From Thecamonas trahens ATCC 50062 (taxonomy: Eukaryota; Apusozoa; Apusomonadida; Apusomonadidae), in the NCBI RefSeq assembly GCF_000142905.1, contig NW_013657634.1, positions 165,675-229,674 on the forward strand: DNA of 64,000 nt, in the 5' to 3' direction. The position numbers were made by a program, and so were the translations under genes. The notes beneath the pieces are model-generated. The model searched no databases. It was not told the DNA's origin and saw only the letters and a program-made list of their open reading frames with translations. Within the stretch, counting starts at the first letter, position 1. Each line of letters starts with the position of its first letter. This document shows positions 39,673 through 49,751 of this stretch, in pieces.

Positions 39673-40134
39673 GCCGGGTGGAGGGGAGGGGGGTGAGTGG
39701 GGTGGTGGTGATGGTGGTGGTGGTGATGGTGGTGATGGAGGGTGTGGGTGCGGGTCACGGTGAGGCCTGGGACGGGGTCATGGCCAGGACAAGGGAGGGG
39801 GGGGGGACGGGGGACAAGTCGACCGGCACCTTGGGTCAGCCATGATCTGGTGGAGGCATTTTGCCAGTACTGTTCGGCGGGATGTACCTGTTCAGTTGAT
39901 CTGGGCTGTTCTGCACTGATCATGGCTGTGACCACTTCTCGATGGCATTGGCTGTTCTGTGGTTGGTACCTCGGCAGGTACGGGTGTGGTGGTGGCCATT
40001 GCTCTCTCGATTGCGACTGACCATGTCGTCGCGACGGGCGCGGACGACGGATTCGGCGAGGTCAAGTCGCAAGCAGCAGAAGCGGCTCGACGGGAGACGG
40101 GCAAGGGCAAGGGCAAGGGCTGGCAGGCTGGCGG
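39673..40134. other. Divergent spacer and uncertain 5' end of the archaemetzincin gene
   Basis: Holds a GGTGGTGAT-type microsatellite at 39698-39740 and a poly-G run near 39796. The stretch 39979-40134 is open in more than one frame and probably contains the start of the BRCT-archaemetzincin gene. One candidate is the ATG at 40023 (MSSRRARTTDSAR, basic), but it is out of frame with the BRCT segment and no convincing intron joins them. Confidence 0.5.
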
Positions 40135-41355
40135 GTGGTGTTCTCGCAAACCTGTCCCGAGAGTGAGCGGGTGGTGCTGGCGGCCGAGCTGGCGAGCGTT
40201 GGCGCCAAGGTGCTCAAGACGCTCTCCAAGCGGATCGACGTGTTTGTGCAGGGCTACAACTACGAGGACGACGATCGGCTGGCCCAGGCCATGCGGCTAG
40301 GCATCGTGGTTGTACCCGAGGCCTACGTCCGCGGCTGTCTCGCAGCAGGCTGCGTTCTCGACTGGCGCCGGTTTGCGCTTGTCGGCGCCCTCGACGGCTC
40401 GATGGACGACAATGCCGTGGCGGGCTACTTTGGACTGGACAATCAGGCGCTGATGGCACACTTTCCACACGCGCCACGACATGTGCGCGAGGATGAGGAG
40501 CTGCCGCAGCATGTGTGCGAGTTTGAGGTCATGGACCGGGTCGCGCCGCAGCCCGGGACCAAGGACGTCTTTGCCATCATGCCCATCGTGACGCGCAAGC
40601 CGGGCACTGGCTCCTTTGCACAGAGCTGGGGCAAGGCGACGTTTGCCCAACTCGGAGGCAAAGTGCAGATGAAGCGGCTAGTCGCCTTTGTCAAGGTCTT
40701 CTTTGGCATGCAGGTCCGCATCGAGCCTCCGGCAGAGCTTGACAACAGCGCCCGGAGTTGCAAAGACGGAACCGTCGATCTCATCATGGGCAAGTATGCG
40801 TATCCGCTGAGGGTCCGCAAGGTCGACGGCCGCGCCGCGGTCCATGCCATGGACGCCATCGCGGTCCTCGATGAGAACATCCCACAAGACGCCTTTTGCC
40901 TTGTCGGCATCTTTGCTGACGATCTGTATGAGGCTGACGACGACGAAGACGTCTCGGGCATTCTTCTTGGCCGGGCAACCGGCAACGGCAGCGCCGTGGT
41001 CAGCACTGCGCACTTTGGTGGTGCGGCAACCCGGGCCGGCTTTGCCCACTTGCTGGGCACCCTCGCCCACGAGGCCTCGCACATGTTCGGCCTCGACCAC
41101 TGTCCGTTCCACCTCTGCATCATGAACGCGATGCTTCCCGACGAAAGCGATCCAGACTCGGGCTCACTCGGCTATTGCCCGTACTGCCTCCGCAAGATGG
41201 ATCTCGCCGTCGCTTCGCTCGACCCCTCTGCCCGATACGCCGCCCTTGCATCTACCTACGCCGCGCTCGGCCTCGACCGCCACGCATCTTGGATAGACTC
41301 GATCATGGATGCCTGCCACGTGCCGCAACTCCCTTCCGCCCCGTCGGGCGATTGA
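40135..41355 (+). CDS. Archaemetzincin-type metallopeptidase with N-terminal BRCT-like domain
   Basis: Residue 1 here is simply the first clear coding position (about 406 residues to the stop); the true start lies upstream and is unresolved. Residues 1-75 read as a BRCT fold: VVFSQTCPESERVVL, GAKVLKTLSKRIDVFV, LGIVVVPEAYVRGCL. The catalytic domain has HEASHMFGLDHCPFHLCIMN from about residue 312 (within the HExxHxxGxxHC...C pattern), then CPYCLRKM, which complete the archaemetzincin zinc sites. Archaemetzincins (AMZ1/AMZ2) are poorly understood peptidases. BRCT domains bind phosphopeptides in DNA-repair proteins, so a nuclear role is possible but inferred. The gene ends 15 nt before the REV3 start codon on the same strand. 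Confidence 0.85.
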   Translation: MVFSQTCPESERVVLAAELASVGAKVLKTLSKRIDVFVQGYNYEDDDRLAQAMRLGIVVVPEAYVRGCLAAGCVLDWRRFALVGALDGSMDDNAVAGYFGLDNQALMAHFPHAPRHVREDEELPQHVCEFEVMDRVAPQPGTKDVFAIMPIVTRKPGTGSFAQSWGKATFAQLGGKVQMKRLVAFVKVFFGMQVRIEPPAELDNSARSCKDGTVDLIMGKYAYPLRVRKVDGRAAVHAMDAIAVLDENIPQDAFCLVGIFADDLYEADDDEDVSGILLGRATGNGSAVVSTAHFGGAATRAGFAHLLGTLAHEASHMFGLDHCPFHLCIMNAMLPDESDPDSGSLGYCPYCLRKMDLAVASLDPSARYAALASTYAALGLDRHASWIDSIMDACHVPQLPSAPSGD

Positions 41356-41369
41356 GAGAGCTTGACACA

Positions 41370-44300
41370 ATGAACGCCGTACGTGAGCGTAGGCTGGCCG
41401 AGCCAGCCGCCGCCGCCGCCGTCCACCGGCGTCACCAGCCACCACCACCCCACCACCACTCCACCCCAGCCACCACCACTCCACCCTCGCCGCATGCACT
41501 CATGGCAACCCCTCACCGCAGTCGGCGTCCTCGGGCACGCCGCTGTTCTCGGTCAGGCTAGTTAGCATCGACAGCTACACCGCGCCGCCGCTGGACTCGC
41601 ACGACGACGGCTTCTCCGACTTTGGCTCGCGCGCCATCCACAGGGTCCCGGTCATCCGGGTCTACGGCGCCACGCCCGCCGGGCAAAAAGTCACCGCTCA
41701 CATCCACGGCGTTTACCCGTACGCCTTCATCCCGCTGCCACACGATCTGGCCAACGCGGACTCGCTGGTTCCGGTCCACGCCTTCATCCAGCGCCTGGCT
41801 GTAGCCATCGAGGATGCGCTCAATGGTGCGGCCAGTGGCGGCGGAGGAGGCGGAAAGGGGCCTGCGCGTTCGGCATCGGTCGATCAGCATGTTCGTGCCA
41901 TCACGCTTGTGCGAGGCAAGCCATTCTACGGCTACGCCCGCGCCGACGCCGTCTTTCTCAAAATCGAGCTCCTCTCGCCGTACTCGCTCGGCGCCATGGT
42001 CAAGCTCATGCGCGAGGGCCTGATCCTCGGTCGCGTCATGCAGCCGTACGAGGCCCATGTTCCGTACCATCTCCAGTTTTGTATCGACTACAACCTCTAT
42101 GGCATGGGTTTTCTCAACGCCGACGCTGTCGCTTTCCGCTCGCCGATCTTGTACAAGGCCGACGCCGACTGGCGGCTTGGCCCGACGCCGATCGACGACG
42201 ACACCGCCGTCGCCCATCCCACGCCAGGCTCGTTTGCCATCCCGCTTGATACCTCGCCGCCGACCCACGCCCGCCTCTCGCAGCTCAAGATTGCGTACCG
42301 GGTGTGGACTGCCGAAGCGCTCGTCCCCGACCAGCGCATGCCGACGTCGGTCCAGCGGCTCTCGACCACCGAGCTCGAGGTCGACATCCGCGCTGCCGAC
42401 ATTGTCAATGCCCGCACCATCCCATCCGGTGACCTGGCAGTCGACTCGGGCGTCAAGCTCGTGCCGTCGCTCGCCGCCATCTGGGAGGATGAAGCGCTTC
42501 GCCGGGCGCTGTCCGGTCAGGAACCGGCGCCGACGCCGCCAGACCCTCCGCCGCGCTCGCCCATTGTTCATGAGTGGGTCGAGCCAATTCTCGGCGACCT
42601 GGCTTCGCTTGTCGCCGGCCACTCGCCGCCGGTGGCTGACGAGCTGCCGCCGCTGCTGGCGGCCTCGCCGACCACCAACTCTCAGGCCTCGTCGACCCAC
42701 GCATCGCAACTCTCGTTTGATCTCGAGTCGGCGCTCGGCATCTCGGGCTCGCCGTCTGAACCGCACGTCGCGGGCATGCAGCTTGCGCTCGACGACGATG
42801 CCGACGATGGCGAGAATGCTCCACATTCGCAGCCCGCCTTCGGTGCCCTCGACGAGCTACTTGCCTGGGCACACGCGTCCGAGTCAAGCTCGGCGTCCGA
42901 GTCAGACGCCGACAACAATCTCACGGCCGAGGCCTATGCGGCTGCCATGATGACTCTGGCATCCTCGATTCAGCTCGACGGTGGGAGCAGAGTTGGCGAA
43001 GGAAGTCGAGGCACCTGTCGCCACCGCAAATCCCGCCGCAGGCCTGTGCAGCCGCCGCTGGAGACGCCGATGACAGTGGTTGCGAGCCAACTGCCGGCCC
43101 CGCCGGCAGCGCTCGCCCGACCTTGTGTTCACCACTCGGATGCACTGCCGGGCACGCGGTTCTTTGACTCACTCGCGCTCTGGGATCCGGCACCGGCATC
43201 AGCGACTGCGCCGCGACTCTCTAATGCTGCGTACTGCTTTCGCGACCCACTCCCACGGCCGAGCTCGCCAACGGCGGCATCGGCTCACCGCCATCGCCGC
43301 ACCACGCACTGGGTTCCGGCAGCGCGGCCACCAGCCATGACCAGCCTCCCGCGTCTGGCGTATGTTCACCCGCGGATCCACTTTTCCGACCCGGCCGACA
43401 TGGGCCGGCGAATCACGGTGTCGGCGGGTCGGACGTTCCGGCATATGACGACGCCGTACCCAGTGCCAGACTCGGCTCCGGTGCCTGTGCTCCGGCCGTG
43501 TGTGGTGGCTCACACTGCCGCGGTTCAGACTCATGTCCCGATCCAACTCCCGCCGTCGCCCGGGGCACTGAGCGCTCGGGCTGAGGGTGGTGGGCGCGTG
43601 TCCAGAGGAATCAAGCCGCTGCTTCATACCGGGACGACAACGAAGCGCTCACAGACGCCGTCGCAGATCATGACGCTCAATGACAACCAGCACCTGACGA
43701 CGCTCTCGCTGGAAGTGGTATTCACGACCCGCAAGGAGCTGCTGCCGGATCCGCGACTCGATCCACTGGTGGCGGTAGCATACACAGTTGGCGACGATGA
43801 CCTCGCATTGGCGCGCGGCGCGCCGAGCTACATCCGTGGCGTAATGGCGGTGACAAAGGCCGGGGACGGCGGCGATCCGCGGCGGTACGGCCTCGATCGC
43901 AGCGTCCGGTACCGGAGCGTCGCCAACGAGCAGCTGCTCATCGAGGCGGTGGTCGAGCTTGTTCGGCAGATGGACCCGGACATCTTGACCGGGTACGAGG
44001 TCCAGCAGTCTTCTTGGGGCCTCCTCATTGAGCGCGCGGGCGTGCTCGGATACAATTTGTGCAAGTTGCTTGGCCGGTGCGGCGGAGCCGGAGCCAACTA
44101 CTACGACGCGGCGGCAAACCGCGACGCGTATGGACTCTCGCACAACTCGGGTATTCACGTCTCGGGAAGAATTGTGCTCAACGCGTGGCGGCTGCTGCGG
44201 AAAGAGCTCACGCTGCGGATGTACTCGTACGCCGCGGTTGTCGAATCAGTCCTCCACACGCGGGTACCTGTCTATCCTCCCGCCCGGGTGACCCGATGGT

Positions 44301-46162
44301 GGCTGGCGGGCTCGCGACGACGGGTGGCGGTGCTAGACTTGGTACTGGCGCGCTCCGGTCATGTGCTGGCCATCTTTGACAAGCTCAACTTTGTTGGGCG
44401 GACGTCGGAGCAGGCACGGGTGTTTGGCATCGACTTTTTCTCGGTTCTCTCGCGCGGCTCGCAGTACCGTGTGGAGAGCATGCTGATGCGGCTGACCAAG
44501 CCGCGGAACTACGTGCTTGTCTCGCCGTCGCCGGAGCAGGTGTCTGCGATGGCGGCAGCGCAGGCGGTGCCGCTCATCATGGAGCCAGTCTCCCGAGTCT
44601 ACACCGATCCTGTCGTTGTCCTTGACTTTGCCTCGCTCTATCCGTCGGTCATCATTGCTCACAACTACTGCTACTCGACAACGCTCGGGCGGGTGTCGGG
44701 CGCAGAGACCAAGGAACTTGGCGTGGTGACGGCATATCATCTGGCAATGGGCGAGACGGCGCGTCTGGCGCGGAGCGAGGCTCTGGTGGCGGCGCCCAAC
44801 TCGGTGCTCTTTACCAAGCCGGAGCTCCGGCCGGGCGTCTTGCCCAAAATGCTCTCCGAGTTGCTGGAGACGCGGGTGATGGTGAAGAAGGCGCTGAGCA
44901 AGGCGCGGGCGGCGGGGCACGAGGCTCTGGCGCGAATGCTTGATGCGCGACAAGAGTCGCTCAAGCTCATTGCCAACGTGACGTATGGCTACACGACGGC
45001 GTCGTTTTCAGGCCGAATGCCAATGATTGAGCTCGCGGACGCGATTGTTCAGACCGGGCGCGAGACGCTCGAGGATGCGATCCGCTACATCGAGGCGAAC
45101 GCGGACTGGGGCGCGCGGGTGGTGTACGGCGACACCGACTCGGTGTTTGTACGGCTGGCAGGGGCGTCCAAGATGGACGCCTTCCGGATTGCGCGCGAGA
45201 TTGCGGCGCAGGTGACGGCGCGGTACAAGGCGCCGATCCGGCTCAAGTTTGAAAAGGTATACCTGCCGTGCGCACTGCTGACCAAAAAGCGTTACGTCGG
45301 CTACGCGTGGGAGGACGAGGGCCAGACCGAGCCGATTTTCGACGCCAAGGGCATCGAGACGGTGCGACGCGACACGGCCCCGGTGACGTCACGGATTCTA
45401 GAAAAGGTCTTGCGGGTTTTGTTTGAGACGTCGGATGTGAGCGCCATCAAGGCTGTGCTCAACAGCGAGTGGCGGGCGATCCACGCCGACGCGCTCGACA
45501 TGCGCGAGTACATGTTTGCCAAGGAGGTCAAGCTCGGGTCGTATGCCGCTGGGCGGGTTCCACCGCCAGTCGCGTTGGTAGCGCAGCGGCGGATGCGCCG
45601 CGACCCGCGGGCCGAACCGCGGTACAAGGAGCGGGTCCCGTACCTGGTGGTGTACGGCCCGCCGGACGCCAAGCTGTACGAGCAGGTTGTCGATCCGCGC
45701 GAAGTGCTTCGTGACCTCTCGCTGGTCATCAATGCCAAGTACTACTGCGTCAACAACGTCAACGCTGCTCTCGATCGAGTCCTCTCGCAGATCGGTGTCG
45801 ACGTCGCCATGTGGTACGCGCGGCTGGGCAAGATCCGGCGCGCAGCTGGCGACAGGCCACGCGCTACGCGTGACGAGCCCGGCGCCACCATTGCCACATT
45901 TTTCGCGTCGCGCCTCTGCCCAGCCTGCCGCGAGGCCGACGTCATCGGCACCGCCGACTACTGCACCACCTGCGCCGCGTCGCCGGTCCTCGCCCGCTAT
46001 CGCGTCGCTATGCGCGCCCATGCGCAAGAGCGCGAGCGTGCTCGCCTCCGCGCCATCTGTCTCAAGTGCGTCGGCGAAGCCGCCGGTGTCGAAGGCGTCG
46101 ATGCTTGCGTCGAGATCGAATGCCCTGTCTTGTGGGCGCGGCGTAAAACCTATCTCTGGTGA
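41370..46162 (+). CDS. REV3: DNA polymerase zeta catalytic subunit (REV3)
   Basis: B-family polymerase for translesion synthesis, working with REV7 and REV1 in the nucleus. Exon 1 is only 41370-41378 (Met-Asn-Ala) with a perfect donor GTACGTGAG. The intron is 41379-41521 and exon 2 is 41522-46162, giving about 1549 residues, near yeast Rev3 (1504) and far shorter than human REV3L. The N-terminal domain shows LFSVRLVSIDSY, VPVIRVYGATPAGQK and GKPFYGY. A variable region (about 330-700) follows, then the exonuclease-like fold, motif A DFASLYPSVI (about 1039), motif B KLIANVTYGY, motif C YGDTDS (about 1204) and KKRYVGYAW. The C-terminal CysA zinc module (CPAC...CTTC) and CysB iron-sulfur module (CLKC...CVEIEC) are intact. 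The first exon is inferred from splice sites and homology. Confidence 0.95.
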
Positions 46163-46198
46163 GTGAGATATCGCCGCCGCTAGAGAGAGGGAGAGACA

Positions 46199-46219
46199 GT
46201 GTGTGTGTGTGTGTGTGTG
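46199..46219. repeat. (GT)n microsatellite
   Basis: A short GT run lies in the 207-nt spacer between REV3 and the exonuclease gene. Short CA runs follow at 46301-46328. Confidence 0.85.
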
Positions 46220-46369
46220 ATGGAGTGAGGGAGTGAGGGTGTGGATGAGATGTTCCATTGGAGCTGCTGTCGAACCGGTGAGAACACTGCAAAGAGCACC
46301 CCCACACACATACACACATACACACACTAATCACTTGACTCAACAGACGCTCACATAGCGGGCCACATC

Positions 46370-47350
46370 ATGGCAGCTGGAAGCGACGATGCACAGGAAG
46401 CTGTGGTATTCGGGACCGGGTCCGGAGCGAGGCGAAGTGGTTCCAGAGACGGCGGCAGTGCTAGTGGAGGCGGACAAGGTGGCGAGCTGGAAGGCCGACA
46501 GCCGTATGATTACTATTTGGTGTTTGACGTCGAGGCGACGTGTGAGGCCGAGCGGAACAGCAAGTACCCGCATGAGATCATTGAGTTCCCGGTGGTGGTC
46601 ATGACAGGCGAGGGCGAGATCCTGGAGAGCCCACGGTTCCACACATACCTCAAGCCGACGACCAATCCCATCCTCTCCGAGTTCTGCACTGAGCTGACCG
46701 GAATCACCCAAGATCAAGTCGATGCCGGCATGGGCTTTGAGGAGATGCTTCACGCCCTGGATGCCTGGCTCGACGACAACGAGTTCTTTACCGCTGCCAA
46801 GCCGACTGTCTTTGCCTGTGATGGCCCCTGGGACGTCCGCGACTTTGTGGCTGGCGAGTGCAAGCGCAAGCGCGTCGAGTTTCCGTGGTACATGCGGTCG
46901 TGGGTCGACATCCGCCACACATACCATCGCCACTACCGAAACGGCGCCCGCAGGCTCAATGGCATGCTCGAGGCGATCGGCATGGAGTTTGAGGGCCGGG
47001 AGCACTCGGGCATGGACGATGCCATCAACATTGCCCGCCTGGCGTCTGCCATCATCCGCGACGGCGGCAGCCTTGCTGTCAACCGCGTTGTCGACCGCCG
47101 TCGCGCCCTCGACGACGACCAAGTCTCGCGCGTCCTCTTTTACTCGTACGACTTTGCGACGATCTCCGACTTTGCCGCCGACGAGCTCATCGCCGCCCAT
47201 CCCGCCCACGCGCCACGGCTACAGGCCTTCCGCGTCGCCCGCGCCGCCGCCGCCAAGGCCACACACCTCGCCAAGACCCGCAAGCAGCAGGCCCGTCGCA
47301 ATGCGAAGCGCAAGCGCGGCAAGCACAAGAAGCACGGCCGGCGGCGGTAG
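46370..47350 (+). CDS. ERI1-like DEDDh 3'-5' exoribonuclease
   Basis: 326 residues from the ATG at 46370. The exonuclease domain covers residues about 45-230: FDVEATCE with the Asp/Glu pair, FHTYLKP, LTGITQDQVD, CDGPWDVRDF and HSGMDDAINIARL, which completes the DEDDh set. This arrangement is typical of the ERI1/ERI2/ERI3 group, which trims histone mRNA ends, 5.8S rRNA or small RNAs. The N-terminal 40 residues are Gly/Ser-rich, and no SAP domain is present. The C-terminal 45 residues are strongly basic (many Lys/Arg) and probably carry a nuclear or nucleolar signal and bind RNA. I cannot choose between ERI1 and ERI3 roles. Confidence 0.92.
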   Translation: MAAGSDDAQEAVVFGTGSGARRSGSRDGGSASGGGQGGELEGRQPYDYYLVFDVEATCEAERNSKYPHEIIEFPVVVMTGEGEILESPRFHTYLKPTTNPILSEFCTELTGITQDQVDAGMGFEEMLHALDAWLDDNEFFTAAKPTVFACDGPWDVRDFVAGECKRKRVEFPWYMRSWVDIRHTYHRHYRNGARRLNGMLEAIGMEFEGREHSGMDDAINIARLASAIIRDGGSLAVNRVVDRRRALDDDQVSRVLFYSYDFATISDFAADELIAAHPAHAPRLQAFRVARAAAAKATHLAKTRKQQARRNAKRKRGKHKKHGRRR

Positions 47351-47562
47351 TATCCCCTCTTCCCCCCGCCTCCATCCATGAGGCTCACCATTAGCTTGTT
47401 ATCAAAGGCCCACAGCACGACCTTCAGCTTCAGCCTTCCATCATCGCATAGTGTGCATGGGAGGGGAGGGGGGGGGGGGCACCAGAGTTCCACGTTTCCG
47501 GGATTCGGGGCGTGGGGTCAGAGGTCACCGCACTCCACCCCACCACCATCACCAGCACCACC

Positions 47563-49599
47563 ATGACGTGGACGGCGGTGTTTATGGTAGCGGTGGCGAG
47601 CATGGTCATGGCTGTGCTTGGGTACCACGCACCGCTCCAGCTGAACCAGATTCAAGGCGCAGGAATCCACAATGGCTACCACCTTCCGCCTGTCCGGCCT
47701 CTTCCGCGGTGGAACATGACGGCGCCGACCTTTGCCGACGCCATGGGCCCGCTGCGGGCGACCCATGTCGAGCTGGACGTCCATCTGCGGAACGACGGTT
47801 CCACGGCTTCAGGCTTTGCCTTTGACGTCTATCACATTGCTGGCTATGACGCACGCTCGAGGTGCTCCGACCTCGAGTCGTGCCTGGTGCACTGGCTCGC
47901 CGCTCGCGTCGCCTCGGACCTCCCGGAGCCCGACATCAACCACATCCAGTGGGCCACCGTCATCCTCGAGCCCAAAGGCCCGCTGCCGTGGAAGCTGCCG
48001 GCACTGGTCGAGCTGGCACAGTTGCTGGAGCGGGTCTTTGGCCCGCACGTCCTCGGCCGCTCCGCTCTGCTCGCCGCCGCAAAGCCGGTCGGCAGCGCGG
48101 CCCAAGCTCCGGCCACGCTTCACGACATGGCCACGTCGGGCGCGTGGCCGCAGCTGCATGCGCTCGCCGGCAAGACGCTGGTACTCCTCATGGACCCCGG
48201 ATCTACCATGTACATGGCATACGGTGACGCTGTGCCGGATGCGCTCGTCCGCCTCGTCGACGTGGCCGGCAAGGACGAGCCCGACGCAGCATTTATCAAA
48301 GTTGACGACCCGGTGAGTCCGGGTATTGCCGACCTTGTCAAGGCCGGCTACATGGTGCGCACCCGCGCCGACGCCGAGTACGTGCCGTGGCTGCAGACTG
48401 ACGACCAGATCCTACAGGCCTACGTAGAAGTCATCGACACGAACGCGTCCGGGCGGGTGTCGACAAGCGAGATCCGTGCCTTCCTCGCGGCGCTGGACGT
48501 GGTCTCGCCGGTCCTGGAGGCCAACCTCGATGCAGCTGCCGCCGGGTGCGGCGACATCGGGACCGGGCTCGACGCCGCAGGCCTCGGCTGCGTTCGCGAC
48601 GCCCTGGTTGCCGTCGACCCATCGGCAGCGTCGCTCATTCCAACGCCTGCCATGCTCACGCCCCCACTGGAGGCCATGGAGGCTCGCCAGCAGCAGGCCA
48701 TCATCTCGGGTGCGCACTTTGTCTCGACCGACTATCTGTTCTCACGGTATGTGTCGCCGGCGCCGGCGTATGCGACTAAGCCTGATCCGTACGTTGTCTC
48801 GTTTGCAGCCGGGCCGAGCGGCGGCTACTTGTGCAACCCAGTGACGGCGCAGTTTGAAGCGCCGCTCTCGTGCTCGTCGAGCCACGCCAACAAGGCCGCC
48901 GCGGGCACTTGCCCGCCCAACTGTGCCACCTGCGCCAACACCGATACTTGCTCGGTGTGCAAGCCGGGCTACACTGCCACCGGCAAGTACCAGGACCCGT
49001 CCGCCAACACAGTTGCCTGCGCCGACTCGAGCCAGACAACCAGCGCAGCGGCCAGCCCCGCGAGCAAGTCGGGAGCATCGACAACAGCAACCATTGTGCT
49101 TGTGGCGGTCGCCGCCGGTGCTGTCTGCATCGTCACTGCATGTGTCGGCTACCGACTCACGCCCAAGCACAAGTATGCCGCCCCAAGTGAGCTCCGAGAG
49201 CGCGAGCTCGAGGCACCGCTCGTCGCCAACCGCCCGGCGCCGGTCCTGCCGTCTGACTACTCGACGCCGTCGTTCTCGTCATTCACTGACGAGCCGATCG
49301 GCCTGCCCGGCGGTGCTTCCGGCTCGGATTCGGAAATCTCAGACCTCCCGCCAGCTCATTGCTCGTCAGGCTCGGACCTTCCGGAGCCGCGCTCAGCCAG
49401 CCACGACAGTGCGGACATGGAGCTGGAGGACAAGCCCGCTCACGGTTGGGCGTCGGACTCGGACCGGGACTCGCCCACGTTTTCATCAACCGGCTCGGTC
49501 GACATGACTGCCGTCCAGCTCGCCACCGCTGCGCCCGATCAAGCCACCGCGCCTGCCACCCTCGATCCCATCCCGCCGCTCTCAGAGCCGCCCAAGTAG
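47563..49599 (+). CDS. Membrane-anchored PI-PLC-like (calcium-dependent phosphoinositide PLC family) protein with EF-hand
   Basis: 678 residues from the ATG at 47563 in a CACCATG context. A signal peptide (MTWTAVFMVAVASMVMAVLG) precedes LNQIQGAGIHNGYHLPP, HVELDVHL and FDVYHIAG, the order of catalytic His and metal-ligand residues in the calcium-dependent PI-PLC family (PF16670-type). A canonical 12-residue EF-hand loop, DTNASGRVSTSE, starts near residue 292. A cysteine-rich furin-like stretch (CPPNCATCANTDTCSVC, about 450) and one transmembrane helix (about 500-525) follow. The 150-residue tail is Ser/Asp/Pro-rich and acidic. The topology puts the enzyme outside the cell or inside a vacuole. 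Family members of this type are mostly secreted fungal and bacterial proteins. The substrate is inferred. Confidence 0.75.
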   Translation: MTWTAVFMVAVASMVMAVLGYHAPLQLNQIQGAGIHNGYHLPPVRPLPRWNMTAPTFADAMGPLRATHVELDVHLRNDGSTASGFAFDVYHIAGYDARSRCSDLESCLVHWLAARVASDLPEPDINHIQWATVILEPKGPLPWKLPALVELAQLLERVFGPHVLGRSALLAAAKPVGSAAQAPATLHDMATSGAWPQLHALAGKTLVLLMDPGSTMYMAYGDAVPDALVRLVDVAGKDEPDAAFIKVDDPVSPGIADLVKAGYMVRTRADAEYVPWLQTDDQILQAYVEVIDTNASGRVSTSEIRAFLAALDVVSPVLEANLDAAAAGCGDIGTGLDAAGLGCVRDALVAVDPSAASLIPTPAMLTPPLEAMEARQQQAIISGAHFVSTDYLFSRYVSPAPAYATKPDPYVVSFAAGPSGGYLCNPVTAQFEAPLSCSSSHANKAAAGTCPPNCATCANTDTCSVCKPGYTATGKYQDPSANTVACADSSQTTSAAASPASKSGASTTATIVLVAVAAGAVCIVTACVGYRLTPKHKYAAPSELRERELEAPLVANRPAPVLPSDYSTPSFSSFTDEPIGLPGGASGSDSEISDLPPAHCSSGSDLPEPRSASHDSADMELEDKPAHGWASDSDRDSPTFSSTGSVDMTAVQLATAAPDQATAPATLDPIPPLSEPPK

Positions 49600-49751
49600 C
49601 AGGGCGGGCAAGAGTGACAAAAGTAAGCGTGGCTGCGACGAGCTGGCGTCCGCGTGGAAGCTGACTCGCCGGACCCGAGCCTCGACCCATTTTCAGCGGC
49701 CATTTGGCCAAACCCAAACGGGTCGACCACCCCTCTCCCCTTCCCCCCACC

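Noticed and set aside
41494-41521. ATGs at 41494 and 41502 as REV3 starts
   Set aside because: Both are out of frame with the conserved N terminus. The three-codon exon at 41370 joins in phase.
41558-42826. Minus-strand frame opposite the REV3 N terminus
   Set aside because: The plus strand aligns in order with REV3.
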